Source of the DNA: J051 sp040289295
Lineage (GTDB): Bacteria; Armatimonadota; Fimbriimonadia; Fimbriimonadales; ATM1
Assembly (NCBI GenBank): GCA_040289295.1
Contig: PSLA01000004.1
Coordinates: forward strand, 1-64,000
Reading direction: 5' to 3'
DNA length: 64,000 nucleotides
Below, piece by piece: positions 25,172 through 33,151 of this stretch. The translations under genes were made by a program, and so were the position numbers. Numbering within the stretch: the first letter of the stretch is position 1; the number at the start of each line of letters is the position of its first letter. Below the pieces are notes generated by a model, which saw only the letters and a list, made by a program, of their open reading frames with translations, was not told the origin of the DNA and searched no databases.

Positions 25172-27451
25172 TCATTTCGACGATTCGCGTCCGTCCGGGA
25201 AGTCCGAACTCTTATAAAGCATCGGGTAAAATGACCACGTTGCCGCCAACTCTCGCTGATCCGCGAAGTGCGGCGACTGTGGGTTCTCGCTCACTCCGGG
25301 TGGCGCCACGAACCGCCCGCGAGGCGAATCCCACAACTCAACGATCTGGATGTACGTCCCCCGCTCGTTGTAAAGCACCGGCTGCATACCGGTGAAGTTG
25401 ATCGCCGGAGCGGAGTACCGCCACAGCGTAACATCCTCACCACGGCTGCTCATGAGGCGTGCGATGGCCTTTTCGAACGAAGACCATACGATCTCGCTAC
25501 GCGTCCTGCCGGCAAGGTAATCCAGGTGCGTGACGCCGTGCAGCGCGTTCCAAAGAAGCGTGGGCTGCAGCACGGTGTGGAACAGGTCGGGCGCGAGGAA
25601 GTTGCCCAGCTTGGAAAGAAAGAGCTCCTCGCGCAGCGCCATGACCCATGCATCAAATATGACTGGCGCGACCGAGCCGTCGAAGTAGTCGCCACTCCAG
25701 CCTCGCAGGTAGTCCAGCGCTTGCCGAGCTGCGCCGGACGCGCGGACAGCACCCTCTGACATCAACAGGTCGGACAAAAAGTAACGATAGTCTAACTTTT
25801 GGGTTGCGATCAACCGCGCGAAGCGTTCGAGGTCCTGCGGGGTTACCTTGCCGGCCTTTTCCATCGCACGCACCAGCGCCTCGTTCCGGAAGATGCGTCC
25901 CCACGCCGGCGTGTCTAAGTTCGGCCACCACGAAACCGGCTTGTTGTTCCAGTTCACGATCCAGCCCTGGGAGGGGTTGATCACGTACGGCATCCGCTCG
26001 GGAGGCACGATTCCAACCCAATCGTGTTCGGGGTCCATCGGCGCAGGCAGTCGTGGGTCAACAGCTGCCGAACGGATGGGAATTCTGCCGCAGAAGAACC
26101 ACCCTATGTCCCCTTGGGTCGTGGCGGCGAACAGGTTGAAGTTTGCATTAAACGTGAGCGCGACGGTGCGGATTTCCTCAATGCTCTTCGCCGCAGGCAA
26201 CCGTACCATCCCCGCCAGCCCCTCGACCTCCTTCATCCAAAGCGGAGACTTGCGTACGTACGCCACACCCGTACTGATGCTTTTAAGGATAACTGGGCCG
26301 AAGTGCGTCATCTCGCGTGACGCTGTCACGGCATCTCCGTCCTTGACGTGGAGAGTCCACTCCACCTTCTCGAATGGACGCCAGCCTTCACTTGTGGCGT
26401 ATTCGTTCGGGTTGTCTGGGTTCAAGCGGACAAAGAACACGTCGTCTGTGTCGGAAACGCCACTGGTCAGGCCCCATGCAGCCGTGGGAGAGTGGCCTAT
26501 CAGTATGCCGGGCAGGCCCGGCACGTCCATACCTACGCCAACGTACTGCGGGCAGGAAATACTCATCTGGTGAGCTATGCTCGGCGTGCTGAAGCCCATC
26601 TGCGGCCCGGAAAGTAGAAGTGGCACCCCCAAAGCGCTCTTCGACCTCGAAACAACGATAGCGTAGCTTCCCCACTTGTGTGGAACGCCAAGCTGGGCGG
26701 CGATCTCACGCATCTCCGACTGTTCCTCAATGCGAATCGCTGGCAGCAACTCGAGCAGGTTCACCTTAGGGAGCAATCGCAGGTGCGCTTCAGTAACCTC
26801 GGGGCGGAGCGATGGGAAGGGCGACCTGCCTTGATGCGGGTCGTCGGCATCGTTGACGGTGCAGATTGCTGCCCTATCGTTTTGCCAGGCGAGATCGTTC
26901 ATCGCCGCGCGCGCGTCCAGTCCCTTCCTGGATTGCAGGTATGTGTAAAGGGCAAGATTCCGGAGCTCGCCTGCACCGAAGCGACCGAACCGGCGGACAA
27001 GTTGAACCCCGATCGCAAGTGAGTCCGTCGGCGTCCACTCTCGAGGTCGCTCGTCCCCGTATTGCCGCGGTAGGTTGCCGGACTCCGAAGCCTCCGCGAT
27101 CCACCGGTTCACTCCTCTCGCGTAAGCCCTGGTGATAGTTTGCGCGTCATTGGGGAGCGCCGCGAACATGCGCTCGTACTCGTCGTCGGTGTAGCCGAAG
27201 CGGAGAGCGTCCCGATCGCTGGCGATGCCCGCCTTGCCGAGCACCTCGCTCAATTGGCCGCGTGCCGAGCGTCGGCTCGCATCCATTTGCACGAGGCGAT
27301 CTTGAGCAACGGCATAGCCGGCTCCCTCAAAGGCAGCCTCGATGGACTCGGCGAAAACGTGGGGTTCCCCATATGGTCCCCGAAGGATTCTAAAGTTAGC
27401 CTGTTGCGTTGGGAAAAGGCTCATCAGGACCGCGACGGCTATTGGTGTCAC
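25172..27451 (-). CDS. Penicillin acylase family protein (Ntn hydrolase)
   Basis: 759-residue precursor of the penicillin G acylase/AHL acylase family, which is exported, cleaves itself and hydrolyses amide bonds. A short hydrophobic N-terminus (MTPIAVAVLMSLF) precedes ILRGPYGEPHVFAES, the typical beginning of the A chain with GYAVAQDRLVQMDASRRSARG. Self-cleavage is expected at Gly-Ser in HKWGSYAIVVSRSKSALGVP. The nucleophile Ser is present, though the next residue is Tyr rather than the usual Asn. The B chain contains GLPGILIGHSPTAAWGLTSG and the late WNNKPVSWWPN and NERGTYIQIVEL segments. The GTG start is uncertain; an ATG 27 bases downstream is possible. Natural substrate unknown. Confidence 0.9.
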   Translation of the reverse strand: MTPIAVAVLMSLFPTQQANFRILRGPYGEPHVFAESIEAAFEGAGYAVAQDRLVQMDASRRSARGQLSEVLGKAGIASDRDALRFGYTDDEYERMFAALPNDAQTITRAYARGVNRWIAEASESGNLPRQYGDERPREWTPTDSLAIGVQLVRRFGRFGAGELRNLALYTYLQSRKGLDARAAMNDLAWQNDRAAICTVNDADDPHQGRSPFPSLRPEVTEAHLRLLPKVNLLELLPAIRIEEQSEMREIAAQLGVPHKWGSYAIVVSRSKSALGVPLLLSGPQMGFSTPSIAHQMSISCPQYVGVGMDVPGLPGILIGHSPTAAWGLTSGVSDTDDVFFVRLNPDNPNEYATSEGWRPFEKVEWTLHVKDGDAVTASREMTHFGPVILKSISTGVAYVRKSPLWMKEVEGLAGMVRLPAAKSIEEIRTVALTFNANFNLFAATTQGDIGWFFCGRIPIRSAAVDPRLPAPMDPEHDWVGIVPPERMPYVINPSQGWIVNWNNKPVSWWPNLDTPAWGRIFRNEALVRAMEKAGKVTPQDLERFARLIATQKLDYRYFLSDLLMSEGAVRASGAARQALDYLRGWSGDYFDGSVAPVIFDAWVMALREELFLSKLGNFLAPDLFHTVLQPTLLWNALHGVTHLDYLAGRTRSEIVWSSFEKAIARLMSSRGEDVTLWRYSAPAINFTGMQPVLYNERGTYIQIVELWDSPRGRFVAPPGVSENPQSPHFADQRELAATWSFYPMLYKSSDFPDGRESSK

Positions 27452-27542
27452 GGCGCGACCTTATACCCTCCCCTGGCTGACCCGCGGTCAGCACCAATGC
27501 AGAGGACCGCGGTAAAGCGAGGCTCTCGGCTAGCAAAGCCAT

Positions 27543-27731
27543 TCACGGCAGGCGGATCCGGCCGCCGCCCAAAGCCTTCTTCCCGAACACCTGGTACAGG
27601 ACGTACAGGATGCCCGCCAGGACCGCCAGCGGAATCACAAGCCCCAGAAGCGTCTTCACCACCGCCACAAGCACCGAAAACGCGACGATGACCAACAGGA
27701 CACCGATGCCGAACTTGAACAGGTCGCTCAC
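27543..27731 (-). CDS. Small membrane protein, 62 residues
   Basis: Short hydrophobic protein with two likely transmembrane segments (FGIGVLLVIVAFSVLVAVV and LVIPLAVLAGILYVLYQVF) and a basic tail GKKALGGGRIRLP. The GTG start has AAGGAGAG about 6 bases upstream. It stands between the acylase and queG on the same strand. The design resembles small inner-membrane proteins of unknown function; no family is recognised. Confidence 0.65.
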   Translation of the reverse strand: MSDLFKFGIGVLLVIVAFSVLVAVVKTLLGLVIPLAVLAGILYVLYQVFGKKALGGGRIRLP

Positions 27732-27829
27732 TTCTTCTCTCCTTGGGTGCGCACGGCTGCCGCGCTCCTATTATGAGAATTATGAGAACGTTCGAGGCCG
27801 CCAGCCCGTTGCGTGAAGGGACGAACGGC

Positions 27830-28783
27830 CTACCCTCGCTGGAGCAGGGCGCGCGCGTTGCGCCGAATCCCATCCGCCCCCGCACGCATCAGCGCGGTAC
27901 CGGCGTAGAGCGCGAGGAACTCCTCGTCGGAGACGCTGCTGAGCGTCGCAAGGTCCGGCTGGGCGATGGCGGAGCGGGGCGCGAAGTCCGGCTCAGCGGT
28001 TTGCCCCGCTCGCTCAGGTTGGTTCGGGCGCGGCTGGTTGAACGGGCAGACCTCTTGACACACGTCGCAGCCGAACAGCCAACCGTGCAGCATCTGCTCC
28101 TGCTCGCGCGTGAAGGCGCCCCTATGCTCGATCGTAAGGTAGCTGATGCACCGCCGCGTGTCGACCCACGCCACTGGGGCATCCTCGCGCAGCACCAGCG
28201 CGCCGGTTGGGCAAGCGTCTATGCACGCACGGCATGTTCCGCACCCTCCCTCTGCGGGCTGGTCGGGCACCAACACGACGTCGGTGAGGAGCAGACCAAG
28301 AAAGAACCAACTGCCGCGCTTTGAGTTGATGAGGCACGTGTTCTTACCAAACCATCCGATGCCCGCCATCTGCGCATAGTCGCGCTCGAGGATTGGGGCG
28401 GAGTCAACGCAGATGCGTGTCCTCGCTCCCGGCGCCGACTGGACAAGGAAGGCAGCGACCTGTCGGAGGTCTCTGCGCAGCACTTTGTGATAGTCTCGCC
28501 CGAGCGCGTAGCGTGCGACGCGCGCGCCGTCTCCACCAGGCGCGGACTGGTAGTAGTTCTTCGCGACGGCGATTACCGAGCGCGCCCCAGGAAGCAGAGC
28601 CTGCGCCGAGCGGCGGAGAGCCGCCTGCCGTGCGAGATACGCCATCCCGGCGTGCATGTCGCGCTCCAGCCACTCGAGGTACGCCCCGTAGTGCGGAGGG
28701 GAGGCGGCAGAGGCGATTCCGCACAGGTCGAAGCCGACCTCGCGTGCTCGATCCTTTAGACGCTCCTCGAGTGAGTCTTTCAC
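27830..28783 (-). CDS. queG: Epoxyqueuosine reductase QueG
   Basis: 317-residue cobalamin-dependent iron-sulfur enzyme that reduces epoxyqueuosine to queuosine at the tRNA wobble position. Visible signatures are CVDSAPILERDYAQMAGIGW (active-site region with conserved Asp), GKNTCLINSKRGSW, and two 4Fe-4S motifs: CGTCRACIDACPTGAL and CDVCQEVCPFN. The C-terminal HEAT-like part is shortened to about 50 residues ending GIRRNARALLQRG. Start GTG at 28783 (MKDSLEERLKDRAREVG) fits the family. Other queuosine genes are not in this window. Confidence 0.95.
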   Translation of the reverse strand: MKDSLEERLKDRAREVGFDLCGIASAASPPHYGAYLEWLERDMHAGMAYLARQAALRRSAQALLPGARSVIAVAKNYYQSAPGGDGARVARYALGRDYHKVLRRDLRQVAAFLVQSAPGARTRICVDSAPILERDYAQMAGIGWFGKNTCLINSKRGSWFFLGLLLTDVVLVPDQPAEGGCGTCRACIDACPTGALVLREDAPVAWVDTRRCISYLTIEHRGAFTREQEQMLHGWLFGCDVCQEVCPFNQPRPNQPERAGQTAEPDFAPRSAIAQPDLATLSSVSDEEFLALYAGTALMRAGADGIRRNARALLQRG

Positions 28784-29015
28784 ATGCTACGCTCCATGAT
28801 GCTCTCCGTTCCATCTGGCGCGCATAATCAGCGCCTCGTCGGGCGGCGGAAAGCATGGAAAAACCATCTTGACTCAACTGGCGTCATTCTGCCTCTCGGC
28901 GCCGCCGGATAGACAAATCTGCTTGGGTTCGGTTCGCGAACTCCACGCGCTGCTAGACGCGTCTATGACAGTTGGCGTTCACGCGCGACAGGCGTGACGT
29001 CAAAAGGAGGACAGT

Positions 29016-29738
29016 ATGGCTAAGTTATGCTGCTTCGCCGGCGCGTGCCTCGTCCTCGCGATTGCGATGGCGGGGTGCGCGGGAGGCGAGGCGACGAACC
29101 AGATCTTAGCCGAGCCGGGCCTGAGCCCAATTGAGAACTACAAGCAGGCGCGGTTCCGCGAGGCGATTCGTGGGCTGGATTACTCATCGGGGCGGGTGAC
29201 GGTGAACCAGCGCGAAGCGCGCCAGGTTGTTCCGCCCGGTTCGCCGATGGACTTCAAGGCCGAAATGGAGGAGGCAGAGGCGCTGCTCCTTGACAACGCA
29301 TACGTGGAGGCGATTGCCGCGTACACCAAGGCCGTCATCGTGAACCCCAAGTCGCCGGACGCGTACGTGGGCCTGGCGAAGAGCCTTCGCACGAAAGGCG
29401 AGTTGAAGATGGGGCTCGCAGCGCTGCGCACGAGTCTGGACCTGCGCCCAGAGCACCTCGAGACGCGCTTCCTGTACGCAGAGTTCCTGTGGCAAGACGA
29501 CCAATGGCTCGACTCGAAGGCGGCACTCGAAAAGCTGATCGCTCTTCCCGCGTCCACAAACGAAGATCGGAGGTACCAGGGTGAAGCGTGGCGAATGCTC
29601 GCCAGCGCCTACTGGTACGACAACAACCCGCGCAAGGCGCTGGAAGCCGCCAACAAGGCAGTCGAGAATGGAGTGGACGTTCCGCCTCAGTTGCTTGACC
29701 TGATCCATGAAGCCATTGCTAAAGGAGGAGTGCGATGA
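29016..29738 (+). CDS. TPR-repeat lipoprotein
   Basis: 240-residue lipoprotein. The N-terminus MAKLCCFAGACLVLAIAMAGC ends in a lipobox with the acylated Cys in AMAGC. Residues about 85-190 contain at least three tetratricopeptide-like helices (AEALLLDNAYVEAIAAYTKA, NPKSPDAYVGLAKSLRTKGE, LETRFLYAEFLWQDDQWLD). A last repeat (AWRMLASAYWYDNNPRKALE) is near the end. AAAGGAGG precedes the ATG at good spacing. Its stop overlaps the start of the BNR-repeat gene (ATGA), so it may assist or scaffold that exported protein. Confidence 0.88.
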   Translation: MAKLCCFAGACLVLAIAMAGCAGGEATNQILAEPGLSPIENYKQARFREAIRGLDYSSGRVTVNQREARQVVPPGSPMDFKAEMEEAEALLLDNAYVEAIAAYTKAVIVNPKSPDAYVGLAKSLRTKGELKMGLAALRTSLDLRPEHLETRFLYAEFLWQDDQWLDSKAALEKLIALPASTNEDRRYQGEAWRMLASAYWYDNNPRKALEAANKAVENGVDVPPQLLDLIHEAIAKGGVR

Positions 29739-31489
29739 GAAGGCACATCAAGACCCTCGCCGCGACAACGCTTGCGATGCTCGCGTGCTACTCGCTGGCA
29801 ATACTTCCCATCGTCGGTCCGCAGATGCGGATTGACGTAAACAACGGTACCGCAGCGACGAACGAGAACTCGGCCGCATCCATTGACCCGCTGGGCCTTG
29901 AGGTGGTCGGAACCTCCAACGACTGGCGATCCTCCGGCGGCAGCGAGATCATTCGCATGGCCGTCATGGTCTCCAACGACGGCGGACAGACTTGGACTGA
30001 CTTCCACGTCCGTCCGCCGGGCGCAAACCAATCGAATGTCGAAGGCGACCCGATGACAGCATACGACAACCGCACCGGAACCCTGTGGGTGGGCGCGATT
30101 TCGTTCGCTTCGAACGGTGGCCTCTTCGTCGCACGAAAGAACCCTGGCGCGAACACGTTCCAGCCATCAGTCCAAGTCCGCACGGAAGGCGACGCGGACA
30201 AGTGCTGGATGGCTGCCGGACCCGCACCAGGCAACACAAACGCAACGCGCGTATACATCTCGTACAACCGTGGGACATGGCGGAGCGCGGACATGGGGCA
30301 GACGTGGCAAGGCCCACTTCCCAACCCCGCCTCCGGCATCGGCTTTCTTCCACGAGTTGGCCCAAACGGGGAACTGTACATGTCGTGGTGGGACTTCAGC
30401 ACTGGACATTGGGTTGTTCGCAGCGACAACGGCGGCCTTTCTTGGAATGCCCCGGTGCGCGCGGTGACGCGGATGGACACGTGGGGCACTCAGGATGGTT
30501 CTCGCTTTCCTGGGAACTTCCGCGTACCGCCGATGTGCACGCTCGCGGTGAACCCGGTCAATGGAAAGCTCTACCTCGTGTATTTTGATACAACAAACAT
30601 CGTGAATGGTCAGCGGAATGTTGATCTGTACATGACCACTTCAACCGACCGAGGGCAGACGTGGTCCACGCCGAGGCGGATCAACTTCGACGCGAACCCT
30701 CCCGGCGACCAGTTCTTCCCTTGGCTTGAAGTCGACCGGAAGGGCCAGTTGCACCTCGGGTTCTGGGACAGTCGTAACGTCGTGCAAGACGACAACGTAA
30801 CGAACGGCATGTTCGACAACTACTACATGTACAGCGGCGACGACGGCAACACGTGGACGGAGTTCCGTCTCACACCAAACTCATGGAACAGCAACAACGA
30901 CGGCCTGAACCGGAGCAATCAGTTCCTTGGGGACTACAACGGTCTCGCCGTGGGTGGAAACTGGATCTATCCCGTGTACACATCCACGCAAAACGGCGAC
31001 CCGGACACGTTCACCAACGTTGCGGTTGATCCTGCGCTCGCGCCTGATAAGTTCACGGTAACGCAAGGAGTTCAGGCCTCCGGCAACCTGCAATCGCTCG
31101 TCTTGAGCGACAACACGCGGCTCGTGGTTGAAGCGCGAAGACCGAACAACCCCGCCACCGCTTCTGCGGAAGTTGAGGCTGTCGTTCGGTCGTTCACCGC
31201 CACACCGAGCAGGATCCAGTTGACCGTGGAGGTCGCTTCGACAGGTGCGCCCGCGCGCATGCGAACGGAGATGTTCAACTACGCATCGAGCACATGGGAA
31301 GTCGTTGACGAGCGTGACAGCACGCCCGGCGACACGAATGTCGTGGTGGTCATCACATCAAACGTGTCGCGATTCGTCAATCCGGCGAACCGAGAGATGA
31401 AAGTGCGCAGCGGCAGTCACGACCGCGGCGTTACCTTTCTTGCGTGGGAGCATCGGATTGACCGAATCGAGTGGCTCGTGACGCCGTAA
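29735..31489 (+). CDS. Secreted BNR/Asp-box repeat protein (sialidase-like beta-propeller)
   Basis: 584 residues with a signal peptide (TLAATTLAMLACYSLAI). At least five Asp-box motifs of the SxDxGxxW type are seen: VSNDGGQTWTD, ADMGQTWQG, SDNGGLSWNAP, STDRGQTWSTP and GDDGNTWTE. These predict a six-bladed-type beta-propeller as in sialidases and related glycan-binding or glycan-cleaving proteins. Typical sialidase catalytic residues are not recognised, so enzyme activity is not claimed. The C-terminal about 110 residues (MFNYASSTWEVVDERD, SRFVNPANREMKVRSG, RIDRIEWLVTP) match the C-terminal domain of the subtilase at 23112. A strong terminator follows. Confidence 0.85.
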   Translation: MRRHIKTLAATTLAMLACYSLAILPIVGPQMRIDVNNGTAATNENSAASIDPLGLEVVGTSNDWRSSGGSEIIRMAVMVSNDGGQTWTDFHVRPPGANQSNVEGDPMTAYDNRTGTLWVGAISFASNGGLFVARKNPGANTFQPSVQVRTEGDADKCWMAAGPAPGNTNATRVYISYNRGTWRSADMGQTWQGPLPNPASGIGFLPRVGPNGELYMSWWDFSTGHWVVRSDNGGLSWNAPVRAVTRMDTWGTQDGSRFPGNFRVPPMCTLAVNPVNGKLYLVYFDTTNIVNGQRNVDLYMTTSTDRGQTWSTPRRINFDANPPGDQFFPWLEVDRKGQLHLGFWDSRNVVQDDNVTNGMFDNYYMYSGDDGNTWTEFRLTPNSWNSNNDGLNRSNQFLGDYNGLAVGGNWIYPVYTSTQNGDPDTFTNVAVDPALAPDKFTVTQGVQASGNLQSLVLSDNTRLVVEARRPNNPATASAEVEAVVRSFTATPSRIQLTVEVASTGAPARMRTEMFNYASSTWEVVDERDSTPGDTNVVVVITSNVSRFVNPANREMKVRSGSHDRGVTFLAWEHRIDRIEWLVTP

Positions 31490-31510
31490 GGCGTGTACGG
31501 TTAGAGCTCG

Positions 31511-31539
31511 GAAGCCGGGAGTGCTTGGCTCCCGGCTTC
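31511..31539 (+). terminator. Bidirectional terminator between BNR protein and prcA
   Basis: Perfect 11-bp stem GAAGCCGGGAG/CTCCCGGCTTC with TGCTTGG loop, followed on the plus strand by TCTACTT. It lies between convergent stops (31489 and 31541). Confidence 0.8.
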
Positions 31540-31540
31540 T

Positions 31541-32233
31541 CTACTTAAGTTCGATCACTCGGAACCGGCGGTCGTGCTTAGTCGAGCGTTCGAGGAATCC
31601 CGCCTCGGGTCGCGCATCGGTGACGAGGCTCGCTTCGGCTGTCCCCGTGCCATGTAGGTCAGCGCCCACGCGCCACGCCTCCTCGGCGAGCGAGATGGCT
31701 TGCTCGATCGAATGCTTCACACTGTATCGCTCCCCTAACAATTCCATCATCCGCTCTTCACGGTCGTGCGAACCGGCGGCGACGCAGTAATGGTGTCGCA
31801 GTTGGAAGTCACCGTCATACTCAAGGCGGAAGAAGTGATCGTTCTCCGGCGCATGGCTAAGCTCCGCAAACACAGCGCGCACGACGCGGGGGGTTGTCGT
31901 TAGGTCCCCGAAAGCCTGTCGGAGCGGGGTGCTGAGTGCAAAGCCGACAATGCGCCCGCCGGTGACGTCATGCTCACTGCGCATGAAGCCCTCGCGATGA
32001 GCAAAGTCCACGGCGGCGATGCGAAGCGCTTCGACGTCGGCCTGCTGGCCCATCGCAGAAAACATAATACAGTCGTAGACCTCGTACACCTTCCGCACAT
32101 TCTTCCGGTACGTATAAAGGAGAACGCCTTCCTCAATCGAAAGCCCGACGATCGGTGAACCGAACCGAAGCCGCTGCTCGATGTACTCCCCTCTTTGCGA
32201 AATAGACTCCTGCCAGTCGTAAGGCGAAAGCAT
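31541..32233 (-). CDS. prcA: Proteasome alpha-type subunit (PrcA-like)
   Basis: 230-residue alpha-type 20S proteasome subunit. The N-terminus SPYDWQESISQRGEYIEQRL corresponds to the alpha-subunit gate region and H0 helix. RFGSPIVGLSIEEGVLLYTY, VRKVYEVYDCIMFSAMGQQA and DVEALRIAAVDFAHREGF follow the order of mycobacterial PrcA. ELSHAPENDHFFRLEYDGDF is the later strand pair. There is no N-terminal catalytic Thr or propeptide, as expected for an alpha subunit. Alpha rings gate the beta catalytic chamber. No beta subunit, ARC/Mpa ATPase, Pup or PafA is adjacent: both neighbours are on the other strand and unrelated. The gene is therefore an orphan within this window. Confidence 0.82.
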   Translation of the reverse strand: MLSPYDWQESISQRGEYIEQRLRFGSPIVGLSIEEGVLLYTYRKNVRKVYEVYDCIMFSAMGQQADVEALRIAAVDFAHREGFMRSEHDVTGGRIVGFALSTPLRQAFGDLTTTPRVVRAVFAELSHAPENDHFFRLEYDGDFQLRHHYCVAAGSHDREERMMELLGERYSVKHSIEQAISLAEEAWRVGADLHGTGTAEASLVTDARPEAGFLERSTKHDRRFRVIELK

Positions 32234-32266
32234 AGTGTTGTGTTGCGCGTGTTACCCGATTGAAGG

Positions 32267-32272
32267 CATAAT
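32267..32272 (+). promoter_or_regulatory. Candidate -10 box of glcE
   Basis: CATAAT, 9 bases before the TTG start of glcE, with no Shine-Dalgarno between. Confidence 0.3.
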
Positions 32273-32281
32273 CCGCTTCCA

Positions 32282-33151
32282 TTGAACGTCCCGACCGTTA
32301 CGCCGGCGAGCATCGAGGAGGCTGCTGACGCCCTGCGCGGCGGAGAGCCGGTTCGTATACAGGGCCTGGGGACGAAAGCGGCCTTCAGCTGCCCAATGCG
32401 GGCGAGGCGTACGCTCTCGACGCAACGACTCTCGGGCATCGTCGAGTGGAGGCCGGACGACCTGGTCGTTACTGTCCGAGCGGGGACACCGCTTGCCGAG
32501 CTTCAGGCAGCGCTCGCCGAGAGAGGGCAATGCTTGCCGTTGCCACCGTGGCAGGACGCGTTGGAATTCCTCGCGGCGGGCGCGCCGGGCACGATAGGGG
32601 GCTTGGTCGCCGCGCGGCTGCCGACACGCTGGGATGCACGCACGCGCGGAGCTCGCTATTGGGTGTTGGGCTTGCGGGTTCTCCTAGCGAACGGGGAGGT
32701 GATACGCTGCGGGAGCTCGGCAGTGAAGAACGTGGCGGGTTATGACATTCAGAAGCTGTTCACGGGCTCGTGGGGTGCGCTCGGCATAATCTGTGAGGCG
32801 ACGCTACGCGTCTTCCCGAAAGCAATGTTTGAAGAGCAGCCTTCAGCCGTACCTCCGGCGTCGTTTGAAGGCAGGTTCGCCATTGCCAGGACGGTTCGAA
32901 CGGAAGTGAGACCGTATGTCGAAGCAATCGAACCGGTTGAGTCGGTCGTTGATGAGGAGACGGGCACCGCCTGGATGCGCCTCGACAGCCCGACCCCGCC
33001 GGTGCCACCGCGCAATGGCTGGCTGCTTTGCGGCGGTTTCGGCGAGCGCAACTTCCCAACGCTTGACGGTAACTTTGACATCATGCAGCGCATCAAGGCA
33101 CGCCTCGACCCGAGCGGCGTGCTGAACCCAGGGGTTTTTGGCGCCCTATGA
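32282..33151 (+). CDS. glcE: Glycolate oxidase FAD-binding subunit GlcE
   Basis: 289-residue FAD-binding (PCMH/VAO type) subunit of glycolate oxidase, which oxidises glycolate to glyoxylate with electrons passed to quinone. It has VRIQGLGTKAAFS, LSGIVEWRPDDLVVTVRAGT, the FAD region AGAPGTIGGLVAARLPTRWD and SSAVKNVAGYDIQKLFTGSW. The C-terminus GNFDIMQRIKARLDPSGVLN is typical. It is co-transcribed with glcF (4-base overlap). The catalytic GlcD subunit is not adjacent. The TTG start gives the family-like N-terminus TVTPASIEEAADALR, but it has no Shine-Dalgarno. Confidence 0.88.
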   Translation: MNVPTVTPASIEEAADALRGGEPVRIQGLGTKAAFSCPMRARRTLSTQRLSGIVEWRPDDLVVTVRAGTPLAELQAALAERGQCLPLPPWQDALEFLAAGAPGTIGGLVAARLPTRWDARTRGARYWVLGLRVLLANGEVIRCGSSAVKNVAGYDIQKLFTGSWGALGIICEATLRVFPKAMFEEQPSAVPPASFEGRFAIARTVRTEVRPYVEAIEPVESVVDEETGTAWMRLDSPTPPVPPRNGWLLCGGFGERNFPTLDGNFDIMQRIKARLDPSGVLNPGVFGAL

